This document shows positions 24,570 through 35,299 of a stretch of DNA of 64,000 bases, piece by piece. A program made the position numbers and the translations under genes. Position 1 is the first letter of the stretch, and each line of letters begins with the position of its first letter. Source of the DNA: Lepeophtheirus salmonis (lineage: Eukaryota; Arthropoda; Copepoda; Siphonostomatoida; Caligidae); the NCBI RefSeq assembly GCF_016086655.4, contig NC_052134.2, positions 36,083,971 to 36,147,970 on the forward strand. Direction: 5' to 3'. Under the pieces are notes generated by a model. The model saw only the letters and a list, made by a program, of their open reading frames with translations, did no database searches and was not told where the DNA came from.

Positions 24570-24800
24570 ATAAAGTGTGACGATGAGTGTGTTTACTCAA
24601 AAAAGATATAGAGTAGCACTGAGGATTTGTTGGGAAGTTATAGGTGTTAGTTTTTGTTGGACTTAAAGTAGAATTGCGGATCGACAGGAGAGTAATTCCT
24701 ACCAATGTTCTTGATTGATACGGAGTTCGACTTGTGTTTATTTACTTCATCTTACAGCTTCTCACAACTAATCTAATCATTTTTCAAACTATCAGGAGTG
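24570..24800 (-). repeat. Family A dispersed coding-like repeat, copy 3 (minus)
   Basis: Read on the minus strand, cctgtcgatccgcaattcta followed by CTTTAAGTCCAACAA matches the second block of the 18.1 and 52.7 kb copies. The translation SPVDPQFYFKSNKN parallels SDVNPQFYCESNKF in copy 2. This agreement at residue level between copies is the best hint that the repeat once coded for protein. The first block (NPDN) is missing here. Confidence 0.55.
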
Positions 24801-24895
24801 GCATGATATTTTTCTGTTTCTATACCAAAAATGATTTACAATCCTACTCAAATCCCCTGTACCACTACTAGGGAAAACACTATTACATATTAGGT

Positions 24896-25377
24896 CAGGG
24901 GCATCTGCAAAATTATATATATATATACATTTTTCTTTTTTTTGGGGGGGGGGCTAGGTTCTTGGAATCTTTTTGAAAAAAAATTAAAAATCCATGGTTT
25001 TTTAGGAAAAATTAAATTTTTTGGAATTTAAAAAAATCCATTGCTATTGTCAAAAATTATAATTTATTTGGAGAAAAATTCAAAACTCCAGTGCTGTTCA
25101 GAAAAATGTAATTTTTTAGAAAAAAATTGCTAAAATTAAATTTAAAATATAAAATTATTTGAAAATAATTTCAATAATTTAATTTTTTGGTAGAAAATTT
25201 AATAAATCCATTTTTATTCGGAAACAATTAAATTTTTTCCAAGAAAATTACAAAATCCTGGCTATTCTCAAAAATCTCACTATTAAGAAGAAACTGAAAT
25301 TTTTTTTGAAAAAAATTCTAAAATTAAATTTCAAATATAAAATTTTATGAAAAAGCCCTCCCCCGCGGACGCCCATG
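24896..25377. mobile_element. Family B non-autonomous DNA element, copy 1
   Basis: It starts CAGGGGCATCTGC and ends with the near inverse GCGGACGCCCATG. The interior is low-complexity aaatttt/ccatt blocks with a G-run near 24943-24952. The flanks are TAGGT (24891-24895) and TTGGT (25378-25382), a 4-of-5 match consistent with a 5-bp target duplication. No coding capacity is present. It must have used a transposase encoded elsewhere. Confidence 0.65.
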
Positions 25378-25382
25378 TTGGT

Positions 25383-26020
25383 AGACTAAAATAATATGTA
25401 CCCCCATTATAAAAAAATAAATGACACAATCAACAAACATTTTATTATCAAATTGACTATGTACACAAATGATACATATTTTTTTAACAAATTTTATAGG
25501 TCTTAAATGAAATCAAATTCTATTAAGATTTAACAATGTACATATTATGTTCTGGGTGTAACAAAAAATGTGCACGTTTTGACTTCGTCAAGAACAACAA
25601 GCCGTAGAAAAAAAGAACACATTAAAATTGATTGGGATCTAATTTATACGTTTTGTTATATACACTTTGCAATTTCTGAAGGGTGTTGTTCCTGGTTGAG
25701 AAAATTTCAAATGTGGACTTTTTTTAGTCGTTTATCAGATATCTTAGATCTGATTAACTTTTTTATTTAACAAATTATCTGCTATATGTCTCCTCTGAAA
25801 TTATTTTTCAGGAAGTTTTAAGAATGAGAATCATGTAAACTTAAAGAAAAAATAATTTTTAAGAGTATATTTTTTTTCCTTTCACTCGGTATAATATGTA
25901 AACTTTATATTTCATTAAGTATTTGTCATTATTTTTCATAAAGTAAGTTGAATTGCAGTCTCTGGAGATTAAACTTCAAAATATTATATTTTAATCAAAT
26001 ATTTACTCTTTATGAGTATA
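25383..26020. other. AT-rich stretch, nothing assigned
   Basis: A 66-codon plus frame at 25570-25770 has no recognised motif and its start is not convincing. No repeat ends were seen. Confidence 0.35.
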
Positions 26021-26022
26021 TA

Positions 26023-26526
26023 CAGGGTAAAAAATAAAAATTTACACACTCATACAATACAAAAAAATAGGGAAGCTTTAATTTGGGCAAACTAACATTT
26101 CAAAGCCAATTAGAGTGGTAAGAAAAACTGAACTTATAATGCAAAAAGGAAGAATGGTAGAGGCAAAAAACCATTATGAATGTAGATAAACCCAAGAACA
26201 TCATTGAAAGAAGCCAAAGTGGCTACCAGGCCAGAGCTAAGCCGCTTATGCACTTTATTGTTCATTTTGGCGGCATATTGAGAAAATGCATATAGAGAAC
26301 GTTATAAAAGTGTGGAGTCAATTAAGGCAGCTGCCAACTAATCATAGACTGAAATGGATCCGGACTACATCCGTAAGTCCTTTATTTAAGATTTAAACCT
26401 ATGGTAACATAATTAAACAAAGAAATAACGTACAATAATGTGGATAGTTTTATATTAAATAATAATTAATATATAAGGGATTCAAGAATAAAATCCAAAT
26501 TGTGTAAATTTGGATTTTTCACCCCG
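26023..26526 (+). mobile_element. Short mariner-type element with both terminal repeats
   Basis: The left end is cagggtaaaaaataaaaatt and the right end is the inverse of cggggtgaaaaatccaaatt. Both are followed inward by TACAC and bounded by TA dinucleotides (26021-26022 and 26527-26528), the mariner target. The interior keeps decayed tail sequence: CIENVIKVWSQLRQLPTNHR aligns with the tail of the 6947-7460 relic, followed by a similar AT-rich 3' UTR. The catalytic core is deleted. It is an internally deleted, non-autonomous copy of the same mariner family. Confidence 0.75.
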
Positions 26527-26580
26527 TATATTTTAAGTATATTTGAGATATATATATAGGCATATTATGCCTACAGTGTA

Positions 26581-26604
26581 CATATATATATATATATATA
26601 TATA
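26581..26604. repeat. (AT)n microsatellite
   Basis: An uninterrupted AT dinucleotide run of about 22 bases lies about 35 bp upstream of the solo LTR. Confidence 0.9.
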
Positions 26605-26641
26605 ATCCTTTTAAAGGCAACCATATATTGTATAGTGTACA

Positions 26642-26896
26642 TGTTGCGTCTTGACGAACGAGAGAGTCAAACTTATTTATAATAGGAGAGATCCAGGATG
26701 ACCGAGAGAAATGAGGAGAAGAATTGACGTGGAGGAATAATGTAACACTGTTTATAGAATCATGTGTATTCTAACTATACTCTAATATATTTACAAAAGA
26801 CGAGACTATTTATAATACGTAAAACACAGTACTTATAATACATAGACGAATATACAAGAAGATAAAAACATGTAAGGAAATATTAAATACATAACA
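26642..26896 (-). mobile_element. Solo LTR with perfect 5-bp target duplication
   Basis: The 255-bp segment begins TGTTGCG and ends ATAACA on the plus strand, so it has TG...CA ends with the inverted tetranucleotide TGTT/AACA. It is flanked exactly by GTACA on both sides (26637-26641 and 26897-26901). Read on the minus strand, a TATTATAAATA promoter-like box lies mid-LTR and a more G+C-rich region follows, as expected for U3-R-U5 in that direction. No internal region is adjacent, so it is a solo LTR left by recombination between two LTRs. Family (Copia versus Gypsy) is not decided; 5-bp duplications fit both. Confidence 0.75.
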
Positions 26897-27017
26897 GTAC
26901 ATTAGGGTGCTTTATAAAGACAAACCAAAATAGATGTTTGCTCTAAGATATCTTCCAGCTCCTCGAACCAAAATATGACTCCTCTCGAAAATCTCCTCTC
27001 CTCTATGAAAAATTAAG

Positions 27018-27437
27018 CAGGGGCGTCAACAGGGGTGGGCTGGAGAGGCTTTAGCCCTCCCCCCTCCCAAAAAAAAAATGATAAAATTTTTGCTTTCTAC
27101 CAGTTTTTTTTAGGTCTGGATGAAAAAAATTTACGACAAAATAGGAGTGATATATTTTTTTGAATTAAATTTTTTGTGAACAGCTGTGGATTTTTGAAAT
27201 TAATTTCCAAAAAATTTAATTTTTTTTGGGGTAATAGCTATGGATTTTTTCAATTTTTTTACCAAAAAATTTAATATTCGAAATTTAATTCTTCAAATTT
27301 TTTTTCCAAAAAAAATAATTTTGAATATAGAAATGGATTTTTGAAATTTTTTCAATTTTTTTTTTTTTCAAAAAGGATCCAAAAACCAAGCCTCCAAGCT
27401 TTATAAATATATATATATAATCCTGCAGACACCCCTG
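27018..27437. mobile_element. Family B non-autonomous DNA element, copy 2
   Basis: The left end is CAGGGGCGTCAACAGG and the right end CCTGCAGACACCCCTG, which are inverted copies with two mismatches. Flanks are TTAAG on both sides (27013-27017 and 27438-27442), a perfect 5-bp target duplication. The interior is A/T homopolymer-rich with no coding capacity. This copy defines the family boundaries best. A (TA)n tract lies just inside the right end. Confidence 0.75.
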
Positions 27438-27442
27438 TTAAG

Positions 27443-27945
27443 GGTGCTAATAAGTATAAATGTTCCAGACCAAAAGATTTTTAAAATTTTTCCAGTTGCA
27501 TGACATCCTTAACTGTATTTTGAGAAATGTAGAGAGCTTCAATTATAAAATTGCACACATTACAATTATGAAAAGCTGTAGTTGTTATTGGATATAGCTT
27601 TGATCCTTCCCAGTTTAAAATGTTGATTTTAAGTGCCTCATTTGTTACAAAAATAATTTCACTCATTACGAGTAACTCCACAAAATGTTATTTTATTTCC
27701 TTCACCAGCAGTCTAATTAACTATTAATAAATAATACATGCTGTGAGTAACTAATTTTGGTACATAATTAGGGAAAAATGACTTTTTTTACTTATATTAC
27801 TGAAACATCATTATTGGCGTCTATAATTGTTATTAAAAATAAAATGGTTGTAGAATAGACTTTTTTAAGACTTTATAAAATTTGTTTTAATTGAAAGCAA
27901 CGTCATCTGGGGAGCTTTAAATATAAAATAAAATATGCATGTAAT
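27443..27945. other. AT-rich stretch, nothing assigned
   Basis: A 66-codon minus frame at 27481-27681 is present, without a recognised motif. No other structure was noted. Confidence 0.35.
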
Positions 27946-27951
27946 TAATGC

Positions 27952-29482
27952 CAGAGGTGGGAAAAAGTCATCATACTACAACTCCATATCGAGTCACAAG
28001 TCAAGGTACTTGAATATTTTCATCGAGTCCTGTTGATTCCTCAGATTTCTTTAGAGCTCATTTCAAAAAAGTATTTCAGCGCTTTAATATCAGATTTAAA
28101 AAAATAAATACGAATTCGTCTTAATAAAGTTAAACACAATTTAGTTTTTATACAAATTTATTATAAATTTGTAAATCATTCTTTATCATTAATATGATCT
28201 CCTTTAGCCTTAATAATCCTTTCAAACCCATAAAAGTATTTTTAGTTGATTTTTTAGATATCTATGATCATAATAACATTATTTAAATTAATAAAAAAAC
28301 CTAGCTCATCCAGTTTGCTGAGAAAATTATGGGACATCCGGATCCCTCATATCATGAAAAGAGTAATTTATTTATAAAAAATCTAAAATTATTCATTCCT
28401 TTTTTAATAGTTATATATATTTGAGTACATAATTTCATATTCTATTTGAAAAAACAATTATAGATGATCCTGTTTCATATAACATGTAGTAGTTTGTCAT
28501 AAACAACTAAATATTTTTACTATTTTCTCCGATAAATTAATTATTGAAGATTTTTACAGGTGAAATCATTTAGTAGACATAAAGGTACATCACAAAACAT
28601 GCAAACAACCAAAATTATTTTCTTTTATTTATCTTAATTTGAAAATATATCTTATTGTTTTTTTTTTTTTTCATCAACTATATTTAATTGAACAAAAATA
28701 AAAGTGAAATATCATCATCACAATAAATGATATTACGGAGAAGAAAATTGTAATATACCAGTTGATAAATTGATAAAAAAAAATCCTTCATCCCAGGAGG
28801 AATACCATTGATCCACTTAATTCAAACATTAATAACTTCTGATATATTCCTTAGAACTAAGCAATATTTTAAATGTAAATGTGTCAATATATATACAAAA
28901 TTGTATTTATTTAAGATATAATTTTCTTCGTGAATAAAAAAGTTATAAAAGTTTAAAATTGGTTTATTTCTTTCCAATGTAAAAAAAATAATGATATTTA
29001 ATTCCTTACAAATGATTCAAAACTCACTTTTGATGAATCATTATAAAATATGATAAATAGTTTGACATCTTAGCTATCAAACAATTATAGTCCCTTTTAA
29101 TTTTTTCTATCCTATGTTGGCAAATTATTTAATGTCTTCATTACTACTATTACGTATTTTGTAGCCTTTAGAGCATAGACTGTATTTGCCATTGACTTAC
29201 AAATATTCTTAATTCTTGTTTTGAAGCAAAATAAACTAATTCTGTTTTTTATTTGAGCAGCAATCTCATAGAAGATGGTTAATTACTTCAAATATTCGTT
29301 TGAATTGGCTTTAAATGACTTTTTAAACACCCAATAGGGTTTACAGTGTTAAGACTTTTCTTGGCTTTAAGTTTTAAACAACTTTCAAGTCTAACTCGAG
29401 TCGCGAGTCATAGCTTCAAAGTACAATTCCAGTCTCGAATCTATGATGATTCAATTGCAAGTCTTGAGTCTCCCAAACTCTG
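27952..29482. mobile_element. 1.5-kb inverted-repeat element with AAGTC/GAGTC ends (hAT-like)
   Basis: The left end reads CAGAGGTGGGAAAAAGTC and the right end, inverted, CAGAGTTTGGGAGACTCAAG. Both ends then carry repeated GAGTC/AAGTC words for more than 100 bp (27965-28060 and 29375-29475). The interior is AT-rich without a transposase. The CAGAG-TGGG start and subterminal repeats suit a hAT-type non-autonomous element. The flanks (attaatgc and ctgaatat) match only partly, so an 8-bp duplication is not established. Confidence 0.5.
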
Positions 29483-29489
29483 CTGAATA

Positions 29490-31040
29490 TTCTTAGGTAT
29501 AATTTGATGCCTATGTTAACTGTTTATCATAAACATTGATATTTGTATTAAATCCAAGTAAAAATAAAAGGGCTTAATTTGTACAATTGATTTTGTTTTG
29601 GGTCGATTAGAGATAAGAAAAAAATAGGACAATTAGAGAAACATTCGGATTTCTAATAAATGTAACAGTTAATTTAGTTATTGACTACACTTGTAAATAA
29701 GATTGTATATTAATGTGATCTTTATTAGGGTCTGTCATATAATAGAGCCAGATGTTAAAGAGATAATTTTTTTATATTCTGCAAAAGTTTATGCCCTTCT
29801 ATTTGTCAAATCCATTTTCACATTCAAATAAAGTCAATAGTCAACCCCTTAATCTTAATTAAAAAAGGGATTTATTGTTATAGAACTTGGTCGTTTAGTC
29901 CCTCAGATGGCAAACATAAGCAATTGTTTTAAAGAGATTATATAATTTATCTTTTTATTCTAAAATTGATGTAATACTTAAAAGTAAGGGTTAATTATTA
30001 TGACCATGCTTGTATATTCAGAAAAAAATGAGAACCATTTTTGCTTTCTGTTCATTTTTGAATACTTGAAAAAAAAAATTGAACGATTAACGTTAATTTA
30101 GTTGTTTATTTCTTCGCTTCTTCCAAAGACATGCTTTACTCGAGGACCAAAGATAAAACCAAGTAATGAAACGACAACAAAGCGATCAATTTCTGTGTAA
30201 ATATATTTGAATACGATAGTACTTTTTTGTCCACTAGATACCTCCAAGGGTTTTATGAATTACTCAATAACTAACTAAGCAATCTCCATTAATTTTCCAT
30301 ATGAATACTGCAAAGAAAAATTGTATTGTAGTGAGACCATCAATTAAGGTTAATGTTTATCACGAGGCTTGCATATTAGCCAGGAAAAATGATAAGTGAG
30401 GTTTGAGTTACACCGTATCATAAAATGGATGTCATAAAATGGATGTCTCACTAAAAATAAAGTTTTTTTACAGGCCACTAAGTTTGGATAAGAGTTGATC
30501 ACGTGATCCTCATTTAGAATGAAAAAAAAAATATAAAGGAACGGAAATAAATAAACAAATGAAAGCCAGAACGGATTTTTTTTCAAAAATGAACAAATGA
30601 ACGAATAAATGAAAAAAGGGTAAATGAGTCTAAGTCTACTTATGACTAAACCTGGGCAGCAAATTTAAATAAATAAATATTTTGAGATTAGAAAAGGAAA
30701 AACAGCTGTTGTGTGTCCTCTTTCTTCCTTTATATTCATTATTTGCATAATCATTGTTGTGACAACCTCTCCGTCTATTAAAGACTTTAGTCTTCCGCTT
30801 ACCTTTATGCAATATTCTATGTCATTAATGTTATTGTTGTGTATAACTACCTATGAGTAAACCACTATTTAAAATCTCATAGTTGTTGCCATTTTCTTTT
30901 TATCTGGTTAAAAGATAGGCACACACGCTACTGAAATACAGAGTTTTTTTAAAGATATAAAATACTATTATGGATAAAAATGGTAAAGTAAGCCTACTTA
31001 ATACTATAAATAAAATACATAACAGTTATAAGTAAAATGT
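29490..31040. other. AT-rich stretch, nothing assigned
   Basis: No coding domain, repeat end or RNA gene was recognised. A tandem duplicate of aaaatggatgtc occurs at 30422-30445 only. Confidence 0.4.
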
Positions 31041-31045
31041 GCTAA

Positions 31046-31276
31046 AAAAAATCCGCCTACCCCTCAATTGCAATAAATGGAATATGCATCCCTCCATTAT
31101 TTTTAGGATTTCATCCTAATCACACGCCTTCAAATCGTATCTTCCACGTCAAGGGATCTAGCCTCTTTGCACCTCCCTCAGTGGATCTCATCTCATTTAA
31201 TCATACGTCTCGCTTCCACCCTCTCTTTGCACTTGCTTATATGCCCAGTCCTACATATCACCCTAATATTACTTAA
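31046..31276 (+). other. Unassigned open frame of 76 codons with coding-like composition
   Basis: The frame is open between stops at 31043 and 31274, with markedly higher G+C than the flanks and a mixed residue content (NHTPSNRIFHVKGSSLFAPP). There is no Met near its start, so if real it is an internal exon or a pseudogene. The minus strand is less open. I do not recognise the family. Confidence 0.25.
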
Positions 31277-31279
31277 TTC

Positions 31280-33255
31280 GATTGATCAATTAAATATTAG
31301 AAAAAAAGATAAATATAATTAAGTATGCTCTTGTTATCGATATCTTAATATTTTTTCTAATTGACTCTAATCCGATTTGTATTATTGTTATACAAAGGTA
31401 TATTATAAATATTGAAAAACTTATACTTTTGAAACAAGGATGTACATACATAATTTGTACCTAATTAAATCTTGTTACTAACTTAATTTGTGATTTAAAA
31501 AAAAATTTACTTAACGAATTTTCTAATGTTTTAATTATTTCTTAATTAAGAAGTACGATAACAAGTTATGATACTTTTGTATATGTAAATACAAATAATT
31601 TAAACTATATATTTACATACTTATAAAGCAAAAAGAAAGCGCAAAACGCTATGTGCAATGATTGATTTAATTATTCGAACGAATATTTTTTAATTTGTGG
31701 CAACATCTTCAATGTTCATGAAAAACATCCGTTTGCTACTCATTTCCTTGCCTCTTTTTCTTCGGAAAGAGTTCCTTAGGATTTTTTTCTTCCTTTTCTG
31801 GATTTGTGACATCATAGCGAAGATTGCAAGTTCCATTAACAAAGTTGTCCCTAGAGTTGTTATAAAATAGAGCTTACTGGTTCAAAAAAAAAAAAAAAAT
31901 CGAAAATAAACGTGGCAACACTGACACTTTGAATAATTTTTGAAGAGTTTGAGAGTTAACTACAACCCATGTTCCAGTCTCCAATTCTTATCAGTCAGTT
32001 ATAATTATAAGCAACTCACTTTCAATAGGTTGCGTTAGTCATTAAAGTCCTGAAGTGAAATATTTTTTTCATTAGTTATAAGTAGATACTTCAGCAATAC
32101 AATGGGGGCATTTACATTCGTTGTTTACTTATTAATAGTTTGTTTACATATCTGAGGATAGTGGCACCCATTGGATTTATTATTCCTTATTAAAATTACT
32201 AGTTTGAGTACTTATTTATTACGATTATTTTCCAAAAAAGTTGTAGTTTAATTTCTTTCCAAAAAATTTAATTCCATCAATTTTTTTTTATTCTAGGTTT
32301 TTCTTTTTTTTTATCACCCCCCAAAAAAAAGTGCCCTTTTTTACAATGTAAATTTTTTGGTTTTTCAACATAACAGTGTGTTATATTTTTACAACTATAT
32401 ACATACTTGTAAATTTTAAATATAATTTCTTAATAAGAGTGAAACAATTGACTAATGTATACATTGATGTATGTAGACTTTAAATTGCATACATGATCAA
32501 AAGGTTACTCGCTATACATACATTTGTCAGGATCGGTTAAAAATATGATATAAACATCATATCAAAAAAAAAAAAAAAAAAATAGATGACCCACTGAGGC
32601 CATAAATAATTATGACATAATTCATATGTCATATATATATATAGAGAGAGAGAGAGAACATTTTAAATTCACATAAAAAACTTTTAATTACTTGTTTTAA
32701 TATAAAATGAAGTTTGATCAACGGGTTATAACATAGTAAAACAATTTTTCCTTTCATCAATGGATCCTGTTACATTTGTTCATGATTAGAGTTGTTATAA
32801 TTGTTGAGATATTTTGTAGTTTAATGGATGAAAGATAACGTAACAGTTAGTACAGCTACTTTGATAGACAATTTGAACTCATCCTAAACAATATTGTTGA
32901 GTACGACGTTACCTTTAGAGTATATCACAACCTCTTCCTAAAAAAAAGACAAAACATTTATGATTTATAAGCCAATGGGACATGAGCAAGCTAAAAAATA
33001 TATATTGTTTGCATGGTGGTGTGACATACAGCTTCAAAGCAAGCAGGAAAACGCAAACGTTAGCCTGAGAAAATAGTATGGTCAGTATTTCTCATATTTT
33101 TTGACTGGATATCACTCTTCCTATGAATTCATTCATTTATTTATACTGAAGACGGTAACAAGTTTTTTTCTGTTATCAATATCTTATATTATGTCATATT
33201 CTAGTCTTTTAAAAGTTATATCAATAGTAAATTTAATTACTTTTAAGTTATAAAT
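31280..33255. other. AT-rich stretch with simple repeats and a possible family A trace
   Basis: It holds poly-A near 31885-31900, a 19-base poly-A at 32564-32582, and an (AT)n(AG)n tract at 32630-32656. At 31906-31945 aacactgacactttgaataa followed by TTTTTGAAGAG resembles the first block of family A, but only over about 40 bp. A low-complexity segment at 32240-32345 resembles family B interior. Confidence 0.4.
32564..32656. repeat. Poly-A run and (AT)n(AG)n microsatellite
   Basis: Nineteen A residues occupy 32564-32582; from about 32630 an AT run passes directly into an AG run ending near 32656. These are simple sequence repeats, possibly marking a retrotransposed 3' end, but no body was recognised. 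Confidence 0.85.
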
Positions 33256-33260
33256 ATATT

Positions 33261-33521
33261 ATGTCAGTTGTAAGGAACAATCTTTGGGAGGCTTCGGATG
33301 TTTTAATCTGTAAGGACTGCAACCTGTCCTTCAAGGAATAAGACGATCTTTTTTATCATGCGAAGACGCATTTTGAAGGAAATGAAAAAGCTTTGTCGAA
33401 CTCAATATATTCCAATAATTTCAACTGGAAGGATTGTAAGGATATATTCCTGACTAACGGCAACTTAATAGAATATTCTCGGTTCCATGTTTTGGATGAG
33501 TATGATGAATTTCATATTTGA
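33261..33521 (+). pseudogene. C2H2 zinc-finger pseudogene
   Basis: An ATG at 33261 starts MSVVRNNLWEASDVLICKDC. Codons 17-38 form a C2H2 finger: Cys-X2-Cys, then 12 residues and His-X3-His (ICKDCNLSFKE, stop, DDLFYHAKTHFEG). A TAA at 33339-33341 sits inside the finger loop. About 30 residues later a second, broken finger follows (NWKDCKDIFLTNGNLIEYSRFH), in which the first Cys and first His positions are not conserved. The frame ends with TGA at 33519. Two fingers with a long spacer and no introns suggest a retrocopied or transposon-captured piece of a zinc-finger gene. Confidence 0.6.
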
Positions 33522-33524
33522 ACA

Positions 33525-35105
33525 ACTTCAAAACATGGCGAACATGTAACTAATATTCCAGTTGGTATCATCCGAAAGTGGGAAGCATAGCCATACAGTA
33601 CTTGTAGGAGCAATTGACTAGCAGAGTTCTTCTCTAAAATTACTCTTGATATGGTTTAAAGCTCAGCCGCTCCATTGAAGGACAAGTTGCAGAGCTGTCA
33701 ATGCTGATAACTCTCGGAAGAATCCCATACAATTATCTTATCCCCTTGCATAATTTATAACTAAAATAACTAAACCATAGTTCATAGTTATTTATTCATA
33801 ATTGAATTAGAATATATTCAGTAAAATCCTTTCTACACTACTGACTCAAATCTACCTATTTTTATTTATACACGAATACATTCTAGTTTATAGGTAGAGA
33901 TGTTATTGTAGAAATAATAGTCAAATAATGCCCTTGCTGGATAAAAAGAGTAAATTCCGATCAAGACATTTTTCACTTGTTTATAGTTTTCCTGCTTGTT
34001 TTGCCCCTTCTTTTAAAGCTTTAGTGTGACTATGGTTTAGGGTGTAACATAAATATATTCAAAAAGGGTATTTCTTGTTATTGGCCCCGAATACAATTTT
34101 GAATTTGAATTATCAGAAAATTAATATACATTTATGTAACATCTCATCATTATTTAAGTTATAACGGAATAGGTTTGCCCTGAGTTTCCCGGGACATTAA
34201 GAAATTAAAATTAGTTCTAAACTCTTCTGCTCCATCTAAAACAAAAAATAAAGACCGTAAAATTTTATGAACTATTCTAAATGCATGCTGATCTATATTT
34301 TATCCAATCATACCTTTTTAAATGTATGATAACTTTTAGAGAAGAAGAAATATTCAAACGCCGACCGTTTAACTGTTGTTCACTCAACTGTTACATTATG
34401 GTCAAAAATCCATTGCCTTATTCTCTCTTAGTTTTGTCTTCTCTAAACCTTATCATCTCATTTAAAAATAAGTGTGCAAAGATATATACCAACATGCTGG
34501 AAGAATTATTCTTAAAAAATTTTTGATCTTAATTTTTTGTTTTTTATGAAATAGTCGTTTGTTAGTCATAAAATTCGTACAATCTAACATGCAGGAAGAT
34601 AAATTATTAGAATTTACGGTTTTTATTGTTTATTTATATGAAATAGTCGATTGCTAGTGAAAAAAATCGTTTTTAAAACACACCTATTTTAAAGCTGCCA
34701 TGATCTTGAAGACCAAAAAAAAATGGTTAACAGAACTTTGAAGCCTTAAGAAGCTACAAGAGTATGATGTATTAACATTTCTTATATAAAAAAGGGGGGA
34801 AAGACAACTACCTCTTGGACGACAAACCCCTGTCATTTTATCATCTAGCTTGTATCCTTCTCGATTTCCCTCCCTGAGCCATCAAAAGACCCCCCTTACC
34901 TTTACCCTCATCCTTGTTATCACTATTATTGAGAAGTACAGCTAGTAAACGATAGAAGTCTAAAGTAATAATTGAATGTTTCTGTTGTTTGGAGCATTCT
35001 TAGGCATTGCTATTTTTAATTTCGAATTACAAAAAAATATTATAATTAATTAGACACAAAAATTATGAATAAATATTTTCATTTTAATTAACAATCATTT
35101 GAATC
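33525..35105. other. AT-rich stretch, nothing firm
   Basis: The plus strand after the zinc-finger stop keeps short open runs up to about 33700 (for example ITLDMV-SSAAPLKDKLQSC) that may belong to the same pseudogene. The 81-codon frame at 34281-34526 has no recognised motif. Confidence 0.35.
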
Positions 35106-35114
35106 AGGGTATGA

Positions 35115-35297
35115 GGGACACCTTTCACGAGAGAGGCACAGGCAAAATATAATAAGAAACTTGAATTCTTGAAGGATCCCATTTCTATTAAGGTACATGC
35201 AAAGATACGATGTGAGCATATCTACTTAATTAAAACATCAACGGCTCAGGATTACAGTACCAATCAAATCTTCACTGCCTTTTACGCTAATTTATAA
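35115..35297 (+). other. Unassigned open frame of 60 codons with coding-like composition
   Basis: The frame is open from a TGA at 35112 to TAA at 35295, without any Met. Residues are evenly mixed and charged (EAQAKYNKKLEFLKDPISIK, then VHAKIRCEHIYLIKTSTAQD), clearly unlike the Phe/Ile/Asn/Lys-rich chance frames. Open runs continue after the stop (NVSYI). It could be a decayed exon or a transposon fragment. No family was recognised. Confidence 0.3.
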
Positions 35298-35299
35298 AA

